The position numbers and the translations under genes were made by a program. The notes below the pieces were generated by a model. The model saw only the letters and a program-made list of their open reading frames with translations. It ran no database searches and was not told where the DNA came from. Source: Cepaea nemoralis (Eukaryota > Mollusca > Gastropoda > Stylommatophora > Helicidae). Taken from it: a stretch of DNA of 64,000 nt. Within the stretch, counting starts at the first letter, position 1, and each line of letters begins with the position of its first letter. Below are positions 22,266-33,752 of this stretch, piece after piece. The stretch lies in NCBI GenBank assembly GCA_014155875.1, contig JACEFZ010027947.1:124001-188000 (forward strand), given 5' to 3'.

Positions 22266-22279
22266 TGGTGTCAGAAGTG
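22266..22279 (+). promoter_or_regulatory. Primer-binding site of Beta, tRNA-Leu type
   Basis: TGGTGTCAGAAGTG starts 14 bp after the LTR. It is complementary to the 3' end of a eukaryotic tRNA-Leu acceptor arm (...CACTTCTGACACCA), the expected minus-strand primer. The same site stands next to the 5' LTR of Alpha. Confidence 0.8.
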
Positions 22280-23461
22280 AAGCTTGAACGAAAAGTTCAA
22301 GCTAATCCACTCTTCCACAGGGCTCCAGACTAGGGTTTAATTTTTGTAGTAACGATAATTTATGCAGACAGGAGAATTTGCGAGCTAGAAATATGCCTAT
22401 CGTGACAAAATAGTGTTTAATTGTGTTTATGATACATTTATTTAATGAAATCATGTATTCGTCAAAGCTGTAAGTATTAATATTCTTATTTTCTGATATT
22501 TATTCATATATTTACCAATTTATTCTTGAATAAGCACCAAACATGATTCAGGGCGGAGCAATACATCGCCAGCCGACAATATCGATTTTTCAAAACTAAG
22601 AATAGCGCTGCGCGGTGACGTAGAGTGATTGACAGACAGTTATTCTGCGTCATTAGCATAAAGCAGTCGAGTGTTTACAAGATCGCTTAGCGGCGGCTCG
22701 CCTGAATCTGTGCTGTATATTATTTATTATTTGTTTATTTGAGTTACTAAATGAATATATTTATTTATTTACACATTATTATATTATTTTTATTTCTTTA
22801 AAAGCAGTTATTCATTTTTTTTGGTTCTATCTTCTCTTTGTTTATCGTCACGATGGAACTATTTTTGGGCTAAGCATATGATACTTAGCTGCACAACGTT
22901 TACAGAAATTAACTAGATTAGTAACGAAAGGCAATTACTGTTTAAAACAAAGACAGGACATTGACATTTAATTTAATTAATACATGTTCTAGTTGTTCGT
23001 GAGTCTGTCATTGTCTAAGTCATTGTCCTTAGTTGTCGAGTAAATTATATCGTATAGTAGGCCTGTTTACTGCTGCCCTACATATCAGAGGGCAAACAAC
23101 AGCTGTGCACATACACCGGTGTGCCAAATATAGTGTGGTACTTATGAAACGTGCCTCCACCCCAGTGTACCAAACAAGGTGACCTGTGTCGACGGAGCTT
23201 TCGTTCCCTGATTCTCGGGAACATTAAGTTGAGTATACCTATATTTTTGGCATGCATTGTGATTAATAGTGCATCTCTTTTTCAGCTTGTGATACAGTAT
23301 CATATTTTTTGTGCTCTGATATTCCAACATAGAATTTTGTGCAACACATAAACTGGAAATAAAATTAATATTCCTTAACGAGGAACAAATAGATAACATT
23401 GTAGATAAATAGGTAAATAAACAAAGCAGGGTAAGTCAACACTAGCTAATTACTTAACAGC
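22280..23461 (+). other. Leader of Beta
   Basis: About 1.2 kb of AT-rich non-coding sequence between the primer-binding site and Gag, homologous to 35,820-37,005 of Alpha in reverse complement. It may hold packaging signals. No conserved frame is seen. Confidence 0.6.
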
Positions 23462-24690
23462 ATGGCGACCTTATCTGACTTTATAAAAGCAGGTAAAGAT
23501 TTACAATATACAGGAAAGGACTTAGAGGAATATGCTGATAGGAAATTTAAGGAAGCAAAGGATGCAGAGAGGGACGAACGCGCAAGAGAAAGAGAACAAG
23601 AAAGACAGCATCAAAAAGAGATTGCTCAACTAGCTGAGATAACAAAACAGAAACAGCTAGAAGATGACAGATTAAGCAAAAAGAATTAGAAATTAAACAA
23701 AAGCAATTAGATCAGGAGAAAGAAATAAAACAAAGGGAATTAGATCTAAAGCAAAAAGAAATAGATGTTAAGGAAAAACAAATTCAAGTAGAATCAGAGA
23801 CACAGTTAAAGATGAAAAGCATGGATGTAGACTCACACGCAGAGATCTCTGCCACTAAATTAAGAAGTCAACAAGAAGAAAATAAGTTCAACAAATACAA
23901 AAATATTATCAAACCATACTGTAAAGATGATTCCATATCAGCCTGGACAGAGAATGTAGAGTATCAATTTAAATATCACCAAGTTCCTTTAGATATGTGG
24001 GCTCCGATTTACATGAAGAATCTAAGTGGTGAGCCCCTTAAAGTAATAGAGTCTATTCCTATTGAACTTAGATCTAGCTATCAATACATCCATGATAGGA
24101 TTATGCAGCACTTTTTACTTGATGCCCCTGGGTATCAGGTTCAGTTCTCAAATTTAAAACCTAAACCTAGTGAAACTTTTATAGATTATTTTTCAAATGT
24201 GCAGAGTGTACTAAACAGGTGGCTTAAAGCAGCTAACATAGGTAAAGACTTTGATAGATTAAAAAAACCTAATAGCTATGGACAAGGTTATATCTACTAT
24301 ACCTTCTCCTTTTGCTAAGTTTTTGCAGCAGTCAGACATTGAGAACATCGAGCAGTTCGAAAAAAAAGGCTCAGCATATTTTTCTTTTAACAGAGAGATT
24401 TTTAAGACCTCAAGTGACTCTGAGATAGTTTCCTTTGTCAAAGACCAATCAAAAAACTATCAGGGTAACAGAAAACCTTTTCAGAAGTATGATAAGAAAG
24501 ACAGAAAAGTTTCCAAATGCATGTACTGTCAACTAATGCACGACACTTATGCTATGTGCGACAAATCGCCGAATTATCCGGCGCATCTTGAAAATGTGAT
24601 CAAGAAGCAGCAAAGCAAACGATCTGCATACAGGCGTGCAATCAAATGTTTTTTTTTGTTCCTCTTATGGCCATTATTCTAATAAGTGCC
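23462..24690 (+). pseudogene. Beta Gag, with three frame breaks
   Basis: It begins MATLSDFIKAGK at ATG 23,462, followed by a charged coiled coil, a capsid-like domain (ENKFNKYKNIIKPYCKDD..., residues about 120-290) and two zinc knuckles: an atypical one, CMYCQLMHDTYAMC, and a canonical one, CFFCSSYGHYSNKC. Compared with the uninterrupted Alpha Gag, frames shift near 23,665-23,690, at an A run near 24,258-24,266, and at a T run at 24,649-24,658. The positions are not shared with Alpha, so they are mutations or homopolymer sequencing errors rather than programmed shifts. Pol overlaps the last break. Confidence 0.85.
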
Positions 24691-27600
24691 TTGGCCGCCA
24701 ACGTTTGAAAGCTAACAACGCTATGTTGATTGACACCTCTTCAGATAGTGGTAGTGAGAATGAGTGTGAGATTGAAAGTGACTTACCAACTAACCAAGCA
24801 GAGGATGTGTGTGCTGCTAACGATATATTAAGCTTTGACAGCTGTGAACGATGTCACCAATTCCATGCAGACGGAAGACTAGAATGTGGACATACAGTAC
24901 CATGCTCATCTGAGAGTGTGAATGCAGCATTAGCCTCCAGAGGCAAGTTAGTGTTCCACAATGCAATGGTCAATGATGTACCATGTCAATGTTTGCTGGA
25001 CAGCGGCAGCACCCTTATCGGTCTTCGGAAAGAACTAGTGAGTCCGGGTGATTACACAGGTGACACTGTCAAATGCCGAACCTTTTCGGGTAACATTGAG
25101 ACTTACCCTTTGGCAAAAGCCCGTATTGATTCTCCTTTTCTTTCTGGTACCTTTACTTGTGCAATACTTAACAACCCTTGTACTGATTTAATTTTGGGGT
25201 GTTTACCTCAACTGAAACATTGTACTAATGAGGAAATAGTTGCATGGGAGAAATTAAATGCAGCTAATGCAACAACAAGAGCAGACAGTGTGAAACATCA
25301 AGACACACTACAAGATGAGAGACTACTGTTGCTTTCTCCAACTGGCACAGATGACACCAGCAGACAGAAATTTATAGAACAGCAAAAAGCTGATACTAGT
25401 GTGTCTCCATACTTAAAATTGTTAAAAGATAAAGCCAAAGTGACCAAAAATGCATCTTGTTTTTTTAGACTTAACAATGGCATTTTAACTAGATATTATA
25501 CTACTGGTAACCATGAGATTCAGCAAACGGTGTTACCTGAACAACATCGTCTAACCGTGCTAAAGATTGCACATGAGTCACCGTTTGCTGGTCATCTTGC
25601 ATATGATAAGACCAGGGCCAGAATTCAGGCTCATTTCTATTGGCCAGGTTTTTGCAATGACATAAAATTATTTTGTCGTTCGTGTAATGTCTGTCAACAA
25701 TTAGTACGTAAGGGTAAACATCCTACAGCTGAAGTACAGCCTTCTACACTGGCTTCTAGGCCATTTGAAAGTGTGGCGGTAGATATTGTTGGACCCCTAA
25801 ACCAGGTGTCCAGCAAAGGAAATCGCTTCATATTGACAATGGTCGACCTATGTACAAGGTGGGTTGAGGCAGTAGCTTTGAAATACATCACCTCCAAAGA
25901 CGTTGCCAATGTATTTCTACACCTGTTCTCACGATTCGGATTCCCACGGACCATTTTATCCGATCGTGGAACTCAGTTCATATCGGCTGCAACGCAAGCC
26001 CTTACAAAAATGTTAGGCATTAAGCAACATTTTACGACAGCTTACCATCCAGCCAGCAATGGAATAGTAGAGAAAATTAACGGGGACCTAAAGCACATGC
26101 TGGCTAAGGTTACAGCAGAAACCCCAGCTGATTGGGATACACTGTTACCAACAGTGCTGTTCGCCTATCGGGAGATTCCCCATTCTAGCACGGGTTTCTC
26201 ACCCTTTGAATTAGTTTACGGGGCTAACCCACGTGGACCCCTAACCATTTACCATCAGGTACTAACTAATTCGATAGAAATTCCTACCCCAAAAACACCT
26301 TATGAAATGGTGACAGAGACACGAGACAAGATCATGAAATCGTGTGTTATAGCTAAGGCAGCTTTGGAGAGGAAGGGTCAAATCTACCGCCAATATGCCA
26401 ACAAAGGGGCAAGAACAATTGAACTTGAACCAGATCAAGACATACTCTTGCTACTTCCAGACAAAAGAAATTTACTATTAACCTCTTGGCAAGGGCCATT
26501 CAAGGTGGTACGCAGAATTTCAGATGTTGACTATGAAATATCGATAAACGGACACTTAAAGATATTCCATGTCAACATGTTGAAACCTTACTATACAAGA
26601 CAAGAAACAGAAGTAGTGACAGACGAACAGAGTGCACCAACACCCAGTGATCAGACGACAGACATACACAATGCAACTACACTAGTTAGCGAGACTGGCA
26701 GTTCCGACAATGGCAATACACCTAGTGAGTTAACAGAATACACACTTAGCACCACCACCGTACTGAATCAGGTAGACGACGACGGAATGGAACTACCTGT
26801 TCCCATTGTAGACAAAACTGCGACAGTGGACAGCATACATATAGATCAGGGACTAACAGACATTCAACGACGACAATTAGTGGAGTTAGTTACTGAATAC
26901 AAAGACCTATTCTCTGACATCCCAGGTAGGACGGACAGAATCGAACACTCCATTCTTCTTTCGGATTCTAAGCCTATTAAATGCAGGCCGTACTCTATCC
27001 CACTCAGCTATAGGGAAAATCTAAATAAGGAAATTCTTAATTTAGAAGCTAGCGGGATTATCCAAAAGTCTACATCAGAGTACTCTTTTCCAATCGTCCT
27101 AGTTAAGAAGAAGGATTCCACAATTCGTCTGTGCGTGGACTATCGGAAACTCAATAACATCACTAAGATCGACGCAGAACCTATTCCTTCCTGCGAAGAT
27201 CTTATCTTGGACATGTCTACTTCTAAAATCTTTTCAAAACTAGATCTTTCTAAGGGATATTGGCAGGTCCCTATGCAGGTTCAATCTATGCATCTTACTG
27301 CGTTTTCAACACCGTTAGGACTTTACGAGTGGCGATTTCTTCCTTTCGGACTTCGAAATGCTCCTGCCACTTTCGTACGCTTAACTAGAGATCTATTGCA
27401 TGTAGTGACGAATACTGTGACCTATATAGATGATATATGTGTCCATACTGAAGACTGGACAACACACTTACTGAAACTGAGACATGTCTTTGATAGGTTG
27501 CGACTCTTCGGTCTCACTGTCAAACCGAGCAAAGTTGAATTGGGCCTAAAAGAAATTGAATTTTTGGGTCATGTCATCTCTCAAGGTCAATTGAAGACTG

Positions 27601-28262
27601 ACAACAGGATTATTACAAAAATTATGAATCTGACGATTCCTACCACTAAAAAACAGGTCAGAAGCCTTCTAGGATTAGTAAATTACTATAGTAAATTTAT
27701 CCCAAATTTAGCAGAAATTACAAGTATTTTTTCCAATGTTTTAAAATCATCTGTAAAATTAGATGTGAAAGATGCATTATTAATTTCTGCATTGTCAAAA
27801 TTGAAAATTCTTTTTAGTAATGTTCCAATCCTTCGCTTGCCTAACCCGAGGCTCGTTTATTATCTTAGGACAGATGCCAGCAGGATCTCCATCGCTGCAG
27901 TCCTAGGCCAATTTTATGAGGGCATCTTCCATCCGATTTGCTACGTGAGCCGTAAGATCACACCTGCCGAGTCCAGATATTCGATATCAGAGTTAGAAGC
28001 CCTAAGCGTCATCTATGCAGTGAGAAAGCTCCATCGATTTCTGGCGGGGGTGCACTTCATTATCCAGACCGACAACTCTCCCATCACTGTCATCCAGAGT
28101 GGTGTGCATCGAAATGACCGGATATACAGGTGGTCCCTGATCCTTCAAAACTATACATTTAGTATAGAACATATCAAGGGTAAGGACAACATTCTGGCTG
28201 ATACCCTTAGTAGACCATCTGGGGTAGAAATACCTGAAATCCCACATATAAATGTAGAGTGA
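24636..28262 (+). CDS. Beta Pol polyprotein: protease, integrase, RT, RNase H
   Basis: A 1,208-codon frame that includes the last Gag knuckle. Aspartic protease: LLDSGST at about residue 120, closing DLILG. Integrase: HHCC zinc domain (about 300-350, ending CRSCNVCQ), catalytic D in AVDIVGPL (about 382), D in ILSDRGTQF (about 441), E in NGIVEKI (about 477), and a GPY/F-type module WQGPFKVV (about 618). Reverse transcriptase: CVDYRKLN (about 832), SKLDLSKGYWQ (about 867), LPFGLRNAP and the active site TYIDDICVH (about 929). RNase H: RTDAS (about 1,077), SELEAL (about 1,118), TDNSP (about 1,144) and GKDNILADTLSR. All catalytic residues I looked for are present. The true protein would start upstream in Gag as one Gag-Pol; the ATG at 24,636 only marks this frame. 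Confidence 0.93.
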   Translation: MQSNVFFCSSYGHYSNKCLGRQRLKANNAMLIDTSSDSGSENECEIESDLPTNQAEDVCAANDILSFDSCERCHQFHADGRLECGHTVPCSSESVNAALASRGKLVFHNAMVNDVPCQCLLDSGSTLIGLRKELVSPGDYTGDTVKCRTFSGNIETYPLAKARIDSPFLSGTFTCAILNNPCTDLILGCLPQLKHCTNEEIVAWEKLNAANATTRADSVKHQDTLQDERLLLLSPTGTDDTSRQKFIEQQKADTSVSPYLKLLKDKAKVTKNASCFFRLNNGILTRYYTTGNHEIQQTVLPEQHRLTVLKIAHESPFAGHLAYDKTRARIQAHFYWPGFCNDIKLFCRSCNVCQQLVRKGKHPTAEVQPSTLASRPFESVAVDIVGPLNQVSSKGNRFILTMVDLCTRWVEAVALKYITSKDVANVFLHLFSRFGFPRTILSDRGTQFISAATQALTKMLGIKQHFTTAYHPASNGIVEKINGDLKHMLAKVTAETPADWDTLLPTVLFAYREIPHSSTGFSPFELVYGANPRGPLTIYHQVLTNSIEIPTPKTPYEMVTETRDKIMKSCVIAKAALERKGQIYRQYANKGARTIELEPDQDILLLLPDKRNLLLTSWQGPFKVVRRISDVDYEISINGHLKIFHVNMLKPYYTRQETEVVTDEQSAPTPSDQTTDIHNATTLVSETGSSDNGNTPSELTEYTLSTTTVLNQVDDDGMELPVPIVDKTATVDSIHIDQGLTDIQRRQLVELVTEYKDLFSDIPGRTDRIEHSILLSDSKPIKCRPYSIPLSYRENLNKEILNLEASGIIQKSTSEYSFPIVLVKKKDSTIRLCVDYRKLNNITKIDAEPIPSCEDLILDMSTSKIFSKLDLSKGYWQVPMQVQSMHLTAFSTPLGLYEWRFLPFGLRNAPATFVRLTRDLLHVVTNTVTYIDDICVHTEDWTTHLLKLRHVFDRLRLFGLTVKPSKVELGLKEIEFLGHVISQGQLKTDNRIITKIMNLTIPTTKKQVRSLLGLVNYYSKFIPNLAEITSIFSNVLKSSVKLDVKDALLISALSKLKILFSNVPILRLPNPRLVYYLRTDASRISIAAVLGQFYEGIFHPICYVSRKITPAESRYSISELEALSVIYAVRKLHRFLAGVHFIIQTDNSPITVIQSGVHRNDRIYRWSLILQNYTFSIEHIKGKDNILADTLSRPSGVEIPEIPHINVE

Positions 28263-30452
28263 TAATTAGTACATGAATAGATTATAATATGCTATGTAAA
28301 AGAGTTTAAAAGAACAGTGAACTGTGAGGTGTCCGTAGATATCAGGTGGAGAACTGTGCTGCTAAACTTAGATATCACCGTGTGAACTAGGACAGCTCAT
28401 TTCCAACTAAGCTCCATTCCGGTGTATCATTTATGTGAAACGCAGAAAACAGTGTCAGAACAGTGCTTAATTACAGACACAAAAAGACTGAGCTACGACA
28501 CCAGTGAACTCTACACGTGCACTACCGAGAGAACACTATGATGACTGTGTAATGTATTTCAGATACCCAGGCAAAGTGTGTAGATATATTATGCCTATAC
28601 AACCGAAGTACAAACATGAAGGCAAATACTAACCTGTGGAAACTGAATACCATGTATATAAACTTAATGTGATATGTAAAATAATAATTTTTTTAAAATA
28701 GTTATAAATTAGAGGTAGAATTAGGTAATATAATAGTTCTCATTTATTTTAATAGGATAGTTAGTACAGTAATTAACCCATTTACTTAGCTTAGAATTAA
28801 ATTAAAATATTAGTTTAGACATAAAAATAGTTAATTACAAGTTAAATTAAATTTATGATAGAAACAGTACCATTTAGAATATTATATTTCACTTAGCGTC
28901 AGTTAGTTTAGTTTATTCTAGCTTAATAAAACCATACCAGCTTACAAACATTACCATTGATTAGTATCATTCAGTTACGTCATAATAGGTTAAAAATAAT
29001 AGATGAGTGAACATACATCATTTACAACATTTATGTTAAGAACATCACTCATATAATTTCTTTGTGCATTTAAAAACATTATTTAGCATAGTAGTTAGAA
29101 AAATGCATAATTTGTATTCACATCATCCATGTAATTAAGGTACATAACTCACAACACTTCCATCACATTTAAATAGTTAGATTACATCCCTTAGATTAGA
29201 TAAACATAACAATTAATATAAACATATCATATAATTAAGATAACGAATTTAATAAATTAGTTAATATATAATTATAGAATTAGTATTACTAGTTTAGAAT
29301 GTAGAGTTATGTTAGTGTAATATACTTGATGATGAGATCAAGGGGACAAGCCACCAACCCTGTCTCATCTATGTAAATATATTGTAAATATATGACTTGT
29401 GCAACAACTTTCGCACAGTCATTAGGGCTCCACTATCTCAAATTGAGCCAAACCTGTACAGTGTCATTCCAAGGTTTTTAAATAATCAGAAGAATCAGTG
29501 TGGAAGGATAAAAGATGTGTGCCAGAATTAGGAATGAAAGGAGTATGACAGAAGTGTGAAAAGGAGAGCGAATGGAAAATAGACGGGAGAGAGTGAAATT
29601 ATTCAGCGAAGTCTTCTGCTGCCTGGCTCGACTTTTAATGTTTGTCTGTGTTGATGTTGGTTTTCGTTGGTGAAAATGTGATAGTGTGAATGGGTTGTCT
29701 GTAATATAGTTTAGAACTTAGATTACAGTATTTTGGGTTTCATAACAAGGAAATGTAGTCACGAATTAGGGTTATACACCTGTTTGTGGCCACATTTAAC
29801 CAAATTATGACACTTAAAAAACTGACATACATACACATAGGACTTAGAAACATAGATTAAAAGTTAAATTAGTAGAGTAATTACATCCAAACACACAAAC
29901 AACCAGTAAAACAAACATATAAATTACATACACTTTTTCTAGGTCAAAGGGAGATAACTTTGAGTCAGGGGACATAATAGACAACGAAAAACTAACTTAA
30001 CAGTGAAATAATACTTTACGCGCGGAAGCGAAATAGGTAAAGCCTGTCGCACACACTCTTGTATAATGGTTGTTAGATATTATATGGGGGACATGAAGCA
30101 ATTCATGCGTTGACCCTAAGAAAGTCAACTTTGTATGGGTAGTAAGTTAATTTACTATGTGAGGGCAGGTCTTATAAGACAACGGTCCGGTTCAGACATA
30201 CCTCTAATAAGTATAATATAGTATGTGAGAAAGGGCTCACGCCAACCAGTCAAGCTTGTGGCGATTGCCAGTAGCCAAGTAAAGTTTTGCTACATTGTGA
30301 CAATAGTCAGTAGAACTCTATTAGAATGCCCCAAGCCAGGTTATCTAGAGTCTTTGACAAAAATATTAGAGACACTAATTTTTTTTTTGAAACCTTTTGC
30401 GTCACAACCAATGAGTGAAAATTGATGACGCAACACAAGAGGGGTGTGTGTG
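28263..30452 (+). other. Beta 3' non-coding region, hairpin and polypurine tract
   Basis: 2.19 kb, strongly AT-rich, between the Pol stop and the 3' LTR, without a substantial open frame. Alpha has the same region at about 2.2 kb. Near the end lies the inverted repeat TTGCGTCA (30,397-30,404) / TGACGCAA (30,426-30,433), then a purine-rich AAGAGGGG and GT repeats before the LTR. A degraded third gene cannot be excluded. Confidence 0.7.
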
Positions 30453-31042
30453 TGTCAAAGACTCGACCACATCCCCTCCACTAGGAAGGGCAGTCAGTCT
30501 TGAAGAGGCCAGGAGGGGATAGGGTGCCCGAGGGAAGAGCAGGGAAGAGGAGGTGATAGGAGATGGTTAACCATTCCCTCATGAGACACGCAGGCGGTGT
30601 TCAGAGAGTTAACACTCTAATCACAATAACATCACGCCTCGTGGTAGCCATAGAGAAGTTGAGTATACACTCAACAGGCCACGTCTACCATCGGCGTGCG
30701 ACGTGAGGCGACACGCACCAAGGTGAAAGTCAATCCGCGTGGCGTGTGACCGTGGAAGGGAAGATTGTCAGACGGGAGACGGGACCTCTAGTGTACACCT
30801 CGTTAGAGTAGCGATAGGGTTTTTCTTGTGTTTATTTGTGTAGAAAGTTAGCTTAGTGGTTAGCAGCTCGTGATAGATAATACTGTGTGGCTTTATGTTG
30901 TGTGTTTCAATAGCGACGTTCAATGTAGCGAGCCAACGGCAATAAAAATGTACCATTTATTTTCCTCGCACACGACTTGCAAGTTGTCTTGTATTGGTGT
31001 GCCAGAAGTACCCGATGATGCCTGTCAGTTAAGTTGTTGACA
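30453..31042 (+). repeat. 3' LTR of Beta
   Basis: 590 bp, nearly identical to 21,662-22,251, followed by TCATG (31,043-31,047) and Alpha sequence. Confidence 0.95.
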
Positions 31043-31047
31043 TCATG

Positions 31048-32237
31048 TATTTACAATCTATGTACATGCAAGAGAAAGGGTTGATGGTTTGTCCCCTTGG
31101 TCTTATCAACCACTATGTTCTCCTAAAATAAAACTCTAAATCCTGACATACTCATACTAATTTTGTAAATATGTATTTAATGTGTTAACTACTTTAATAT
31201 ATTTTGTAATGTTAATTCTACGATATGCTTCCATTAATCCTAATATTTATCTATTCTAAGGGATGTAATCTAATTATTTAAATGGAATTGATGTGATATG
31301 AGTTATGTATCTTTCTGAAGTGAGTAATGTAAAAGCAAATTATGTACCTTTCTAAAATGGGTAATGTGAAATATAACACAATTATAACTAATGTTTTCAA
31401 ATGCAAAACAAAATATATGAGTGATATTCTTAATCTAAATGGTGTAAATGATGTATGTTAAATAGTATAATATTTTTATCCTATCACGATGTAAACTAAT
31501 GATACTAGTAAATGGTAATGTTTATTAAATGGTATGGTTCATCAGCATGGAATGAACTGAACTGAACTGAAGCTAAGTGAAATGTAACCATCTAAATGGT
31601 ACTATTCCTATCAAAACTTTAATCTAGTTTGTAATTACGTCTAAATTACTATTCTAATTTAATTTTAAGCTAAGTAAGTAGGTAAATTAATGATCTATCT
31701 AATGATATATCTAAATTATAAAAAAAAAATGAAAACTATTATATTTGCTAAACTACCTCTAATTTATCACTATCTTAAAATGTTATCTTACATATCACAA
31801 TATGTTTATATACATGGTATTCAGTTACCTCAGGTTAGTTGTTGCCTGAATGTTTGTACATTGGTTTTATAGGCATACTATATATACACAATTGGCCTGG
31901 GTATCTGAAATACATTGCACAGTCATACTTGAGTCCTATGGGTAGTGCACCTGTAGAGTTAGCTGGTGTCGTAGATCACTATTTTCGTGTCTGTATTTAT
32001 GTACTGTTCTGACACTTTCTCTGTGCTTAACACACTCGATACACCGGAATGGAGCTTAGTAGGTAATGAGCTGTCCCAGTTCACACGGTGTTAATTTGTC
32101 TTCGGAGCACAGTTCTTCTTTTGATGTCTACGGACACATGATAGTTCACTGTTCTTGGTACATGATTAAGCACATAATGTCGCTGTATATGTAACATATT
32201 TCACATAGAATATTATTATGTACTTATTTCATAACTA
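31048..32237 (-). other. Alpha 3' non-coding region, proximal part
   Basis: It continues downstream of Alpha Pol on the minus strand and is homologous to Beta 28,263-29,395 in reverse complement. At 31,048 it is interrupted by Beta; the sequence on the far side (21,656 downward) continues the match without a gap, which proves the nesting. There is no coding frame. Confidence 0.8.
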
Positions 32238-33086
32238 CTACTCTACACTTCTATGTGGAATTTCAGGTATTTCTACCTCAGATGGTCGACTAAGGGTATC
32301 AGCCATGTTGTCCTTACCCTTGATATGTTCTATACTAAACGTATAGTTTTGGAGGATCAGCGACCACCTGTATATCCGGTCATTGCGATGCACACCACTT
32401 TGTATGACCGTGATTGGGGAGTTGTCGGTCTGGACGATGAAGTGCACACCCGCCAGAAATCGATGGAGCTTTCTCACCGCATAGATGACGCTTAGGGCTT
32501 CCAACTCTGATATGGAATATCTGGACTCGGCAGGTGTGATCTTACGGCTCACGTAGCAAATCGGATGGAAGATGCCTTCATAAAATTGGCCTAGTACTGC
32601 AGCGATGGAGATCCTGCTGGCATCCGTCCTAAGATAATAAACGAGCCTAGGATTAGGCAAGCGGAGGATTGGTACATTACTAAAAAGGATTTTCAATTTT
32701 GACAATGCAGAAATTAATAATGCATCTTTAACATCTAATTTTACGGATGCTTTTAACACATTGGAAAATACACTTGTAATTTCCGCTAAATTTGGTATAA
32801 ATTTACTATAGTAGTTTACTAATCCCAAAAGGCTTCTGACCTGCTTCTTCGTAGTAGGCATGGTCAGATTCATAATCTTGGTAATAATTCTATTGTCAGT
32901 CTTGAGTTGACCTTGAGAAATGACATGACCCAAAAAATCAATTTCTTTTAGGCCTAATTCGACTTTGCTCGGTTTGACAGTGAGACCGAAGAGTCCCAAC
33001 CTATCAAAGACATGTCTCAGTTTCAGTAAGTGTGTTGTCCAGTCATCAGTATGGAAGCATATATCATGCGTATTCTGTAAGCTCAC
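32238..33086 (-). pseudogene. Alpha RT C-terminal half and RNase H
   Basis: About 280 codons, nearly identical to the Beta end: LLKLRHVFDRL, FLGHVISQGQLK, SLLGLVNYYSKF, then RNase H with RTDAS, SELEAL, TDNSP and ADTLSRPS. The RT fingers, palm and YIDD box are missing. A deletion joins the linker after integrase (near 33,080) directly to sequence just past the YIDD region, so the product cannot copy RNA. Confidence 0.9.
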
Positions 33087-33751
33087 TAAATGTATGCATC
33101 TCGTCGGATTTGCCCGTCTCGCTAACTAGTGTAGTTGCGCTATGTATGTCTGTCGTCTTATTATTAGGTGTGGGTGCACTGTGTTCGTCTGTCTCTACTC
33201 CTGTCTCTTGTCGTGAAAAGTAAAGTTTCAAGATGTTGACATGGAATATCTTTAAGTGTCTGTTTATCGATATTTCATAGTCAACATTTGAAAATCCACA
33301 TACCACCTTGAATGGTCTTTGCCATTTTGTTTGTCTGGAAGTAACCGAAGTATGTTTTGATCTGGTCTACGATCAATTGTTCGAGCACCCTTGTTTGTGT
33401 ATTGGTACATTTGACCCTCCCTCTCAAAGGTCTAGAAGCCAGAGTAGAAGGTAGTACTTTAGCTGTGGGATGATTACCCTTATGTAATAACTGTTGACCG
33501 ACATTACAAAAACGATCAAATAATTTTATATCATTCCAAAATTCTGGCCCATGAAAATGAGCCTGAAATCTAGCCCTGGTTTTGTCGTATGCCAGGTGAT
33601 CAGCACACGGTGACTCATGTGCAGTTTTTAGCACAGTTAGGCGGTGTTGTACAGGTTGCACCGTTTGCTGATTCTCATGGTTATCAGTTGTAAAATATCT
33701 AGTAAGAAAGCCATTATTAGGTTTAAGAAACCATGAAGCATTTTTGGTCAC
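33064..33751 (-). pseudogene. Alpha integrase remnant and linker
   Basis: Frames at 33,751-33,281 and 33,306-33,064 hold the integrase zinc domain (LTVLKTAHESPCADHLAYD, then C-V-Q replaced as NVGQQ, losing one Cys). After a deletion that removed the whole DDE core, the GPF-like module follows, with DVDYE-type sequence and FHVNILKLYF. Against Beta, roughly 235 integrase residues are missing. The frame is shifted relative to Gag-protease at an A run near 33,755-33,770. Confidence 0.85.
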
Positions 33752-33752
33752 T

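Larger units (their letters stand above)
21662..31042 (+). mobile_element. LTR element Beta: complete Gmr1-like Ty3/gypsy retrotransposon
   Basis: 9,381 bp with 590-bp LTRs (21,662-22,251 and 30,453-31,042) and target duplication TCATG (21,657-21,661 and 31,043-31,047). The order is LTR, tRNA-Leu-type primer-binding site, leader, Gag, protease, integrase, reverse transcriptase, RNase H, 2.2-kb non-coding region, LTR. Integrase before RT is the Ty1/copia order on a gypsy-type Pol, the hallmark of the Gmr1 group. Pol is one open frame, whereas Gag has three frame breaks. I noticed three differences between the LTRs, so it is young. It inserted head to head into its relative Alpha. Confidence 0.95.

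Noticed and set aside
23462..24690. Programmed frameshift between Gag and Pol
   Set aside because: Alpha encodes Gag and protease in one frame, and the breaks in Beta occur at three unrelated places.
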